In this document: piece by piece, positions 11,494 through 19,116 of the stretch
How positions within the stretch are numbered: position 1 is the stretch's first letter
Layout of the letters: every line of letters begins with the position of its first letter
The notes under the pieces: generated by a model
Seen by the model: only the letters and a program-made list of their open reading frames with translations
What the model was told of the DNA's origin: nothing
Databases searched by the model: none
Source: Providencia rettgeri
Lineage (GTDB): Bacteria > Pseudomonadota > Gammaproteobacteria > Enterobacterales > Enterobacteriaceae
Length of the DNA stretch: 64,000 bases
Assembly: GCF_013702265.1 (NCBI RefSeq)
Contig: NZ_CP059348.1
Span: forward strand, 2,418,001-2,482,000
Direction of reading: 5' to 3'
Position numbers and translations under genes: made by a program

Positions 11494-11829
11494 TTACTTG
11501 ATATCCAACTTAGAAGAGAGCTCACCCATCTCTTTAAGCTTTTTAGAGATCTCGCGACGCTCTTTGGATAACTCAGCATTCTTGATGATGTAATCATCGA
11601 TACGATCATCATAGTCGCTACGCATGTTTGCAATGATGCCATGGATATCATCAATGGACATGCCTGGTTTGATATACTCACTCAGGTTATCTAACAGCAG
11701 AACACGCTTTTGGTTATCACGAATTTTCTTTTCGTTATCCGTGATTTCGCGACGAATTTTATTTTTACGACGAAACATACGCACAAATTCCAGTACATTC
11801 TGGAAAGTTGGTTTGTTGGCGTTGTCCAT
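11494..11829 (-). CDS. tmaR: PTS regulator TmaR (YeeX, DUF496)
   Basis: Small helical protein of 111 residues. In E. coli TmaR gathers at the cell pole and sequesters enzyme I of the sugar phosphotransferase system. The stretch [17 protein letters not shown] followed by YIKPGMS is nearly identical to the E. coli protein, and the sequence reads as long charged coiled coil. tmaR-sbcB-plaP also lie near one another in E. coli, so this is an orthologous neighbourhood joined to rne here. Confidence 0.95.
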   Translation of the reverse strand: MDNANKPTFQNVLEFVRMFRRKNKIRREITDNEKKIRDNQKRVLLLDNLSEYIKPGMSIDDIHGIIANMRSDYDDRIDDYIIKNAELSKERREISKKLKEMGELSSKLDIK

Positions 11830-12116
11830 GTTTAAAATCCCCTATTCAATAATCAAAATGTATTGTCTATTAACACAATACCTTCTTCTAGGGTCACCTT
11901 ACAAGACACATTCGCTATTTTATTGATTTGAATTTAATGATTTGCATTGCCAATGCATCTTTAGACTTCAATTGCGAGCGTGCTCGTAAGCCATTTACAT
12001 ACAGACAAACTTCCTCCATTAAATTCCGCCTGTTTTATTAATCAATGTTAGTAATAACGTTCTTCACTGAAACAAAACACTTGAACATTGTAGCCTATAA
12101 GATACCATGAGGACAT

Positions 12117-12431
12117 ATGCGTATAATTCGGCATTATTTAACCACGGATGGTAAAGATCCATGCTCAGATTTCATCGATAAAATCAAAGACCCAATTGCT
12201 AGAATTAAAGTGGTCATGCGTATTAACCAACTCGCTAAGGGAAATTTAGGGAAACACAAATACTGTCGAGATGGAGTATGGGAGTTAAAAATTGAGCAAG
12301 GACCTGGATATCGAGTCTATTACAGCTTAGTTAGAGACGAGATTATTTTACTGCTTTTAATGGGTACGAAAAAAACACAGCAAGCAGATATTGGTATCGC
12401 AATTCAGTATCTAACCGACTATTTAAGGTAG
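12117..12431 (+). CDS. RelE/ParE-superfamily (HigB-like) toxin of a type II toxin-antitoxin pair
   Basis: A 104-residue basic protein resembling the 'addiction module killer' group: N-terminal helices, then the core KYCRDGVWELKIEQGPGYRV and a C-terminal LLMGTKKTQQADI segment typical of these RelE-fold toxins. Such toxins cleave mRNA on the ribosome. GAGGA lies just before the ATG. The toxin precedes the antitoxin by 8 bp, the HigBA order. Function is inferred from the family and pairing. Confidence 0.85.
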   Translation: MRIIRHYLTTDGKDPCSDFIDKIKDPIARIKVVMRINQLAKGNLGKHKYCRDGVWELKIEQGPGYRVYYSLVRDEIILLLLMGTKKTQQADIGIAIQYLTDYLR

Positions 12432-12439
12432 GAACTAAT

Positions 12440-12757
12440 ATGGCTAAATCCCGATTACATGACGATGCAGTGGTTGAAATGCTGCGCAAAGACCCAACTC
12501 TCATCCCAATTTACCTACAGCAAGCCTTTGTACAGATTGATGAAGATGGCGGGCAAGCCGCATTTTTATTAGCTTTACGCCATATTATTGAAGCTCGAGG
12601 AGGGATGGCAGATATAGCCGAACAGTCCGGCTTATCCCGAGAAACTCTCTATCGAACATTATCCCCGACAGGAAACCCCACATTAAAAACACTACGCAGC
12701 ATCATTAATGCAACTGGCATACCATTTTCTTCACTAGCAACGCTATCCCCCACATAA
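12440..12757 (+). CDS. HigA-like helix-turn-helix antitoxin
   Basis: A 105-residue partner of the upstream toxin. The C-terminal half contains a helix-turn-helix (GGMADIAEQSGLSRETLYRT) of the addiction-module antidote family, while the N-terminal part probably wraps the toxin. AGGAACTAAT sits before the ATG. Antitoxins of this kind usually repress their own operon; no operator was identified. The pair separates tmaR from sbcB. Confidence 0.88.
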   Translation: MAKSRLHDDAVVEMLRKDPTLIPIYLQQAFVQIDEDGGQAAFLLALRHIIEARGGMADIAEQSGLSRETLYRTLSPTGNPTLKTLRSIINATGIPFSSLATLSPT

Positions 12758-12830
12758 GTTTAGATTTTCTGCCAGATGGTTTACCATAGCATCAAACTTT
12801 TATGCGTTTGCATTACTCACCTAATCGACG

Positions 12831-14270
12831 ATGGACCTCATTTTGAAAAATAAGCATAATCAGCCGACCTTCTTTATCCATGACTATGAAACATTTGGTA
12901 AGCATCCGGCTCTGGATCGCCCTGCTCAGTTTGCGGGTGTGCGGACAGACTTAGATTTCAACATCATCGATGAACCTGAAGTATTTTACTGCAAACCTAC
13001 GGATGATTATCTTCCTCAACCAGAAGCGGTAATGATAACTGGCATTACCCCGCAAATCGCGATGGCCAACGGCGTGAATGAAGCGGAATTTGCGAAGCGC
13101 ATTCATAACGCATTCAGCGTACCTAACACCTGCATTATGGGTTACAACAACATTCGCTTTGATGATGAAGTGACGCGAAATATTTTCTATCGTAACTTTT
13201 ACGACCCATATGCCTATAGCTGGCAGCAAGGTAATTCTCGCTGGGATTTACTGGATGCATTACGCGCTTGTTTTGCATTACGACCTGAAGGGATCAACTG
13301 GCCAGAAAATGATGACGGGCTACCTAGCTTGCGCCTTGAACATTTAACCAAAGCTAACGGCGTTGCCCATGAAAATGCCCATGATGCGATGTCTGACGTT
13401 TTAGCGACCATCAATATGGCTAAATTGCTAAAACAAGCTCAACCCCGCATGTTTGATTATTTCTATCAACTGCGAAATAAAAACAAAGTTAACCAGCTGA
13501 TCGACATCGTGGATATGACCCCGTTAGTTCATGTATCAGGGATGTTTGGCGCGGTACGCTCTTATATTAGCTTAGTTGCCCCTCTTGCGTGGCACCCGGA
13601 GAATAAAAACGCGGTGATTATGTGTGACCTGTCTGCCGATATGTCGCCGCTTCTCACGTTAAATGCGGATGAACTTCGTGAGCGCTTATACACACCGAAA
13701 GCCGAATTAGGTGACGAGTTCCCCGTCCCAGTTAAATTGGTACATATTAACAAATGCCCAATCCTTGCCCCTGAAAAGACCTTGCGAACGGTGGATGCTG
13801 AACGTACAGGCATTGACCGTGACCTGTGTATGCGTAATTTAGAATTGTTGCGTAAGAACCCTGATGTGCGTAATAAACTGATTGAGTTGTTTAGCGTCGC
13901 CCAACAATTTGAAGAGTCAAATGACGTGGATAGCCAAATCTATAATGGTTTTTTCAGCCCGTCCGATCGCTCTACGATGGACATTATTCGCGAAACGCCA
14001 CCCCAAAATTTACCCGCATTAGATCTTAGCTTTGAAGATAAGCGTATGAAGGAGCTATTTTTCCGTTATAAGGCACGTAATTTCCCTGCAACACTCTCTT
14101 ATGAAGAGCAACAGCGTTGGTTACAGCATCGCCGCGATTATTTTACTGAAAGTCGTTTAACGGATTATCTACAGCAAATTCAATTGCTCATGGAAGTTCA
14201 TCATGAAGATGAAAAACGCTGCCAACAATTAAAAGCCTTAGTGAACTATGCCGCCGAATTAGCAAGTTAA
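12831..14270 (+). CDS. sbcB: exodeoxyribonuclease I
   Basis: 3'-5' single-strand DNA exonuclease for recombination and mismatch repair. It has 479 residues (E. coli 475). The DEDD exonuclease starts with FIHDYETFG (Asp18, Glu20), followed by YNNIRFDDEVTRN and HDAMSDV; the SH3-like and helical C-terminal regions follow. No strong ribosome site precedes the ATG at 12831, so a start a few codons later is possible, but the catalytic motif position fits the family. Confidence 0.96.
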   Translation: MDLILKNKHNQPTFFIHDYETFGKHPALDRPAQFAGVRTDLDFNIIDEPEVFYCKPTDDYLPQPEAVMITGITPQIAMANGVNEAEFAKRIHNAFSVPNTCIMGYNNIRFDDEVTRNIFYRNFYDPYAYSWQQGNSRWDLLDALRACFALRPEGINWPENDDGLPSLRLEHLTKANGVAHENAHDAMSDVLATINMAKLLKQAQPRMFDYFYQLRNKNKVNQLIDIVDMTPLVHVSGMFGAVRSYISLVAPLAWHPENKNAVIMCDLSADMSPLLTLNADELRERLYTPKAELGDEFPVPVKLVHINKCPILAPEKTLRTVDAERTGIDRDLCMRNLELLRKNPDVRNKLIELFSVAQQFEESNDVDSQIYNGFFSPSDRSTMDIIRETPPQNLPALDLSFEDKRMKELFFRYKARNFPATLSYEEQQRWLQHRRDYFTESRLTDYLQQIQLLMEVHHEDEKRCQQLKALVNYAAELAS

Positions 14271-14287
14271 TAGTTAGCGATAGAAAT

Positions 14288-14322
14288 GCAAATGGGCAGA
14301 AAACCTGCCCATTTTTATTATT
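14288..14322. terminator. bidirectional terminator between sbcB and dld
   Basis: Stem AAATGGGCAG / CTGCCCATTT with a short loop, T-rich downstream on the plus strand, between convergent genes. Confidence 0.85.
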
Positions 14323-14339
14323 TTTTATCTTTTAGTCAT

Positions 14340-16067
14340 CTAGTGGTCGCAACCACAATCCCCTTCCCAATGTTTCCGTTTGGTGGTTTTTCCGAGTCCT
14401 GGGTTCATAGTGTTTGTTGGGTCGGACTCTTTATAGAACGATTTCAATTGTTCCGGTGCTTTATACAAATGCCCAACATTGTGCTCTGCTGGGTACTGAG
14501 CGCCCCGCGCATCTAGCAACTCCAACATTTTCTGTTTTAACTCTTTCGGATCCACGCCTTTTTTCAGGACATAATCTTGATGCATAACGTGGCACATAAA
14601 ATGTCCGCAATATAATTTATGCACAATCAGATTTTCAATTTCTGGTGGCAGTTTTTCAAACCAATCACGGTCATTGCGTCTTAATGCTATGTCTAGCGGC
14701 AGGACATCTTCCACATCATTATTATGGACGGCATGATAACGAACAGCAGATCCCGCAGCGGCAAAGCGATGTAAGAATGCTTTTGCACCTTCTTCCGGTG
14801 TACATTCAAAATAGCCACCATCGGCTGTGGCGAAGAAGGATTTCAACCAGACTTTGGCTTCATCAATACCGTCTCCCGCCATTTTGAGCATTAAATGATG
14901 CTCGTACTTGTCACGGAACTGTTTCATGCGTGGTGGTAAATGAGAAGGCCACAGCTTGCTTAGCAGCTGCATGGTACGGTCAATTAAGTTTGATGGCAGC
15001 AGTGGTACTTTATTCAATACCGCATCCATACGTCCTTTAATGGTAAAGAAGGTTGGCATTTTGTCGGTACCAAATTTATCGATCATTAAGAACGTATCTT
15101 TGCCATAAATTTCTGCAATATCAAAGCAGCCACGGTGCATATACTCACCCGCGACAGGTAAGTTTTCAAACTCACTCAAGATATGGCGACGAATGTCTTC
15201 AAGGACATCTGGATTGTTCGAACCAATATAGAAAACTTGGGTGGCTTTGTCCGCAGGGAAAGTGTCTAAACGAACAGCGAAAACAGCTAATTTACCCGCA
15301 CAGCCAGAGGCCTCAAACAAACGACGCTCATCCGCATTAAAGCGCGATGGTGTGTCTGCGTCGACATCACGCACACGTTCTGCGTAATCATGGTCAGATG
15401 CCAACTTTTCGCTATTTTCAATATCTTCGCTGCTATAACGGCGGTTTTGTAGGTTAGTTAAGATCTCTTCTGGGGTTTTCCCCAATTCGATACCTAAATG
15501 GTTTACCAGCTCAACTTTGCCATCTTCATTGACGCGTCCATATAAAGCTAACTCAGTATAGGCAGGGCCACGACGGACAAGGGAGCCACCAGAGCTGTTA
15601 CAGATCCCTCCCACAACGGAGGCACCAATACATGAAGAGCCAATTAAAGAGTGAGGTTCACGCCCCAGTGGCTTGAGGATTTTCTCGAGGTCATAGAGCG
15701 TACTACCCGGCATCGCGACCACTTGGTTAAATTCGGGTAGGACTTGAATTTGATTTAGGCGTAACGTGCTGATAATGACGATATCGCGATCATAATCATA
15801 ACCGCTTGGGGTTGAGCCTTCGGTGAGCCCCGTGTTTGCCGCTTGCATGATCACAATTTTGTCAGCTTCGACACAGGCTTTAAATACATACCACTGTTCG
15901 AGTAACGTGGTTGGGAATACAACGGCAATGGCATCACCCACCCCGGAGCGGAAGCCTTTGCGATAACGTTCTGTTTTATGGGGTTCGGTAAGGATATTCT
16001 TTTTGCCAACAATGTTCCTGAGTGTGAGTAATAATCGTTGGTTCTCAGGATTTTTTACATCATTCAT
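14340..16067 (-). CDS. dld: quinone-dependent D-lactate dehydrogenase
   Basis: Peripheral inner-membrane flavoenzyme that oxidises D-lactate to pyruvate and feeds quinone. The frame is open to 16109, but the ATG at 16067 follows AGGAAGG by 7 bases and matches the family start, giving 575 residues (E. coli 571). Seen are the FAD-binding PCMH domain (GLTEGSTPSGYDYDRD, IGASVVGGICNSSGGSL) and the membrane-binding C-terminal half (HNVGHLYKAPE). The tail ends CGCDH, a short cysteine-bearing extension absent from E. coli Dld. Confidence 0.95.
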   Translation of the reverse strand: MNDVKNPENQRLLLTLRNIVGKKNILTEPHKTERYRKGFRSGVGDAIAVVFPTTLLEQWYVFKACVEADKIVIMQAANTGLTEGSTPSGYDYDRDIVIISTLRLNQIQVLPEFNQVVAMPGSTLYDLEKILKPLGREPHSLIGSSCIGASVVGGICNSSGGSLVRRGPAYTELALYGRVNEDGKVELVNHLGIELGKTPEEILTNLQNRRYSSEDIENSEKLASDHDYAERVRDVDADTPSRFNADERRLFEASGCAGKLAVFAVRLDTFPADKATQVFYIGSNNPDVLEDIRRHILSEFENLPVAGEYMHRGCFDIAEIYGKDTFLMIDKFGTDKMPTFFTIKGRMDAVLNKVPLLPSNLIDRTMQLLSKLWPSHLPPRMKQFRDKYEHHLMLKMAGDGIDEAKVWLKSFFATADGGYFECTPEEGAKAFLHRFAAAGSAVRYHAVHNNDVEDVLPLDIALRRNDRDWFEKLPPEIENLIVHKLYCGHFMCHVMHQDYVLKKGVDPKELKQKMLELLDARGAQYPAEHNVGHLYKAPEQLKSFYKESDPTNTMNPGLGKTTKRKHWEGDCGCDH

Positions 16068-16159
16068 CTCATGCCTTCCTGTCAGGGTCTTGTCATTAAA
16101 CCCATCCACAATATCACATAAGATTAATATGTTAAGAAATTATTAATACCCTTTAGAAA

Positions 16160-16190
16160 CAAAAACAGCACCCAAAGGCGCTGTTTTTAT
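16160..16190. terminator. hairpin in the dld 5' flank, probable terminator
   Basis: AAAACAGC arm pairs with GCTGTTTT across a CACC/GGCG-containing centre, with A- and T-runs on either side, so it can work in both directions. It lies upstream of dld and downstream of plaP, and so most likely ends plaP transcripts. Confidence 0.6.
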
Positions 16191-16209
16191 TAGTCTTCAA
16201 TTTTGATTA

Positions 16210-16258
16210 GCCGTTTGCCGTTTGCCGTTTGCCGTTTGCCGTTTGCCGTTTGCCGTTA
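16210..16258. repeat. GCCGTTT tandem repeat, 7 units
   Basis: Six perfect 7-bp GCCGTTT units followed by a seventh reading GCCGTTA. The units are uninterrupted and the repeat is non-coding. Such arrays usually change copy number by slippage. Confidence 0.97.
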
Positions 16259-16276
16259 AATTATTTTGTTGCTTGC

Positions 16277-16395
16277 ATACATTCAAAATAATTCGTGTTG
16301 TAGCTAGGCGGCGAATAAAGTCATCCCGATGAGCATACATGAGTATGTGATTCGGGTGACTTTATGATGCCAACAACGCTACGGCGCGAAGTATG
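16277..16395. repeat. ERIC-like intergenic repeat element
   Basis: About 119 bp with imperfect terminal inverted repeats (CATACATTC... and ...GAAGTATG). The central hairpin (16317-16366) contains GAGCATACATGAGTATGTGA then TTCGGGTGA, which resembles the ERIC core GAGCTTACATAAGTAAGTGA. Outer arms TAAAGTCA / TGACTTTA extend the stem. Identification is by recall of the ERIC consensus. Confidence 0.75.
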
Positions 16396-16464
16396 AAGAA
16401 TTGATTTCTCTAACTATTTCATTGTTGTAGCCAAAACGCTACAACATGAAATACAACGAGAAAA

Positions 16465-17847
16465 TCACACGTCGCTCATCTGCGGCATCGGCCTACGGAA
16501 CATACGTGTCAGCACCGCCATATACACCAGACCAACCGCCGTCCAAATCAAACCATAAACCATTGAATCTTCTTCGATATTCAACCACAGCACACAGACT
16601 GTTAGCGTACCGATGATCGGTAATATCAAATAGTTCATGATGTTCTTGAAGCCTTTAATACGACGTTCACGGATAAAGAATTGGCTGATGACTGAAATAT
16701 TGACGAATGTAAATGCAATCAGCGCACCAAAGTTAATTAATGCGGTTGCAAAATCCATCTCAAACCAGATAGCGCCGAGGGCTAAGAAGCCAACTAATAA
16801 GACGTTATAAGCTGGTGTACGCCATGTTGGGCTAACGTAGCCGAACACTTTTTCTGGGAATACGCCATCACGACCCATTACATACATTAAACGCGCACTA
16901 CCCGCATGAGCCGCCATACCCGATGCTAATACCGTGACACAGGAGAACACAAGAATAATGGCTTGGAAGAATGACCCGGCCACAAATCGCATAATGTCAG
17001 GCTGTGTTTCGTTAATATTCGCAAAGCGTGAAACGTCTGGGAAAAATTGCTGTAAGAAGAACGAAACGGTAATAAAGATCACACCACCAATCAGTGCAGT
17101 TAAGAAAATTGCACGAGGAATGACTTTACCTGCGTTTGGTGTCTCTTCTGACAGTGAACTTAACCCATCAAAACCTAAGAATGAGAAACAGAGTATGGTT
17201 GCCCCAGCTATCAGCGGGATCATTTCCGTTTTTTCATTCGCAAATGGATTGAATGTCCAGATCTCCCCTGTCCCTTCACCATTTGAAACCCCGTGGATCA
17301 CTAAACCTGTAAATACCGCCATTACCCCCATTTGGATAATCGCAATTACAGTACTTAAGTTTGCAATCACGTTGATGCCTCGTAAGTTAGCAGCCGTCAT
17401 TAAAATGACCAAGCCAATAACAAAATACGCAGGTTCAACGTTCGGGAAAATATCTTGTAAATAAATTTTCGCCAATAAAATATTGATCATTGGCATAAAA
17501 ATGTAGGACAGCAAAGATGTCCAACCCACAAGGAAACCAATATGTGGACTCATTGATTTCTGGGCATAAGTATAGGCTGAACCGGCTGATGGGAAGCGTT
17601 TAACCAGCTTACCGTAGCTCAGCGCAGTAAACAGTATCGCAGCAAGTGCAATAATGTATGAAGTCGGGACGTGACCACCCGTCTTATCTGATACCATTCC
17701 GAAAGTATCAAAGATAGTCATTGGCTGAATATACGCAATACCAATCATAACAACTTGTACAAGCGTTAATGTCTTCGCAAGTTGAACACGGTTATTGGCG
17801 CCAGTTTGGTTGTGGCCGATATCTAAAGGTACGGAATTATTTTGCAT
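16465..17847 (-). CDS. plaP: putrescine importer PlaP (APC family)
   Basis: Inner-membrane amine/proton symporter of 460 residues with about 12 membrane helices. The N-terminal KTLTLVQVVMIGIAYIQPMT, the GHVPTSY segment and the C-terminal RRPMPQMSDV resemble E. coli PlaP (YeeF) more than its paralogue PuuP. Closeness to sbcB and tmaR, also PlaP's neighbours in E. coli, supports the call. GGGAGGG precedes the ATG and lies inside the upstream leader ORF (17837-18046), which overlaps the first bases of plaP. PlaP is linked to putrescine-dependent surface motility in E. coli and Proteus. Confidence 0.82.
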   Translation of the reverse strand: MQNNSVPLDIGHNQTGANNRVQLAKTLTLVQVVMIGIAYIQPMTIFDTFGMVSDKTGGHVPTSYIIALAAILFTALSYGKLVKRFPSAGSAYTYAQKSMSPHIGFLVGWTSLLSYIFMPMINILLAKIYLQDIFPNVEPAYFVIGLVILMTAANLRGINVIANLSTVIAIIQMGVMAVFTGLVIHGVSNGEGTGEIWTFNPFANEKTEMIPLIAGATILCFSFLGFDGLSSLSEETPNAGKVIPRAIFLTALIGGVIFITVSFFLQQFFPDVSRFANINETQPDIMRFVAGSFFQAIILVFSCVTVLASGMAAHAGSARLMYVMGRDGVFPEKVFGYVSPTWRTPAYNVLLVGFLALGAIWFEMDFATALINFGALIAFTFVNISVISQFFIRERRIKGFKNIMNYLILPIIGTLTVCVLWLNIEEDSMVYGLIWTAVGLVYMAVLTRMFRRPMPQMSDV

Positions 17848-18046
17848 GATAAAGCCCTCCCATAACTTTCGATTGCGTACTTCGACTCAATCGACAGTTA
17901 CTGGGAAGACTTTGCATCTGCCTATAAGCAGAGAAGAAAGAAGAGAAGTGGAAAAGCGTCTGTGCGAAGCCGGTGTTTGCTCCGTAGTCATCAATGCGGC
18001 AACGACGACCGCTTGGCCCTGCTGCCAGTGCGAAAAAGTAAGCCAT
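17837..18046 (-). CDS. candidate leader peptide upstream of plaP (69 aa)
   Basis: Unrecognised ORF starting at the ATG at 18046, with GAGGA eight bases before it, encoding MAYFFALAAGPSGRRCRIDD... and ending ...GGLYHAK. Its TAA stop lies inside plaP (overlap of 11 bases), and the plaP ribosome site GGGAGGG is translated within it, so plaP translation should depend on ribosomes on this ORF. It has an Arg-rich stretch (GRRCR) and an aromatic stretch (FHFSSFFSAYR), and its base composition is more gene-like than the flanking DNA. By analogy with the ornithine-sensing leader SpeFL it may be a sensing leader; SpeFL itself is not matched. Confidence 0.5.
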   Translation of the reverse strand: MAYFFALAAGPSGRRCRIDDYGANTGFAQTLFHFSSFFSAYRQMQSLPSNCRLSRSTQSKVMGGLYHAK

Positions 18047-18155
18047 AAAAGCATTCCTCAAAGCTGTAGCATGAAATATTAGCTACACGTAAATATTTAT
18101 TTATCTATCCGGCCTGATATCCGGCCCCGTTAAAATGAAAGAACCCTAAAAAGCA

Positions 18156-18176
18156 AAAAAACCGATGCCGGTTTTT
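18156..18176 (-). terminator. intrinsic terminator between the 18.4-kb gene and the plaP leader
   Basis: Seven-bp stem AAAACCG / CGGTTTT with a 4-base loop; on the minus strand it is followed by TTTGCTTTTT. It ends transcripts from the upstream minus-strand gene. It lies 110 bp before the leader ORF, and is probably also upstream of the leader's promoter. Confidence 0.75.
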
Positions 18177-18371
18177 ATCAGGCATCAGTCATTTTTTAGT
18201 CCGCGCATTTTGCACGTCATACCTGTAAATAGCAAGCCAATTTGTTAACAAAACGCCCCCTTTTCGATGAGAAATTCTGATAATTTTGGACTTTCCGTTC
18301 TGATAGCTAATATGACATGCTTTTAAGACGATAAATGACACTAAAGCCGATTGATTATCCTTAATAAAATG

Positions 18372-18929
18372 CTAAACCGGTCGGTCTAATTTCGCGGCAC
18401 TTTTTTCCAATAACATATCTAAACTTGAGTGCAGTAATTTACTTTTTACGGCTTTGGTTTCTGACTGCAATGGACTACCGACTTTGTTATCCATCGTATA
18501 GACCGTCACTTTTCCCTCTTGATGGTTATAAATCAATAAACCATCCACGCCATAATCATATTGATCTTTAAAATTACCCAGTACCGATTGCATACTGTTT
18601 CTCGCTTCAACATCACCATTGACGGCTTTACGGAGTGTTTCGATGGATAACCCCACCGGAACTGAGTAGACATACAACACTTCCACATCAGAATCACCAT
18701 CATCACTGCCATTACACATAAAGCAGGCATCCCTTTGAACTGAAGAAAGCCGTTCCATTTTGCGTAATTCGATTAATAATTTTTGACCATCTTGATACGG
18801 TGATTGCGAGATATCGAGAAAAACTAATCGGTAAGGTCCCGGGTCACCTGCAAGGGCATGGGAAAGACCGCCTATAAATAGTAAAAAACTCAGACAACTA
18901 GCTCTAAAATAACGGTTAAATTTGGGCAT
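18372..18929 (-). CDS. secreted hypothetical protein
   Basis: Not recognised. It has 185 residues with a clear Sec signal peptide (basic NRYFRAS, hydrophobic CLSFLLFIGGLSHALA, cleavage near ALAG), so it is probably periplasmic. The body has a C-F-M-C pair (ACFMC) that could form a disulfide or bind metal, and a C-terminal helical region. It stands alone with a terminator downstream; nothing nearby suggests a role. Confidence 0.75.
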   Translation of the reverse strand: MPKFNRYFRASCLSFLLFIGGLSHALAGDPGPYRLVFLDISQSPYQDGQKLLIELRKMERLSSVQRDACFMCNGSDDGDSDVEVLYVYSVPVGLSIETLRKAVNGDVEARNSMQSVLGNFKDQYDYGVDGLLIYNHQEGKVTVYTMDNKVGSPLQSETKAVKSKLLHSSLDMLLEKSAAKLDRPV

Positions 18930-19061
18930 AGTCTATTCCTGCTCGGCTCCATATCGCGGTGAGGAAGATTGACGCAGTTAGCGGTAAATAACCATATCTT
19001 TATTTCCGAATTACTGATTTTCTTTTTGGATACCTATTTTCTTTTTAAATAATAGTACAAA

Positions 19062-19092
19062 AAAGCCCTTTGGCGATTAACCAAAGGGCTTA
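19062..19092 (-). terminator. terminator after the TonB receptor gene
   Basis: Eleven-bp stem AAGCCCTTTGG / CCAAAGGGCTT, followed on the minus strand by TTTTTTGTAC. It lies 25 bp after the receptor stop. Confidence 0.9.
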
Positions 19093-19116
19093 GATAAATA
19101 AAAATTAATAGTTTAA

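Larger units (their letters stand above)
16110..16464. other. 355-bp dld-plaP intergenic region
   Basis: No gene seen. It holds, in order, a terminator (16160-16190), a heptamer tandem repeat (16210-16258), an ERIC-like element (16277-16395) and a further hairpin (16417-16451) just after the plaP stop. That last hairpin has 14-15-base arms (GTTGTAGC / GCTACAAC core) but no T-run. Confidence 0.8.

Noticed and set aside
16210..16258. Possible CRISPR array in the repeated GCCGTTT stretch
   Set aside because: Units are 7 bp and contiguous with no spacers; this is a simple tandem repeat.
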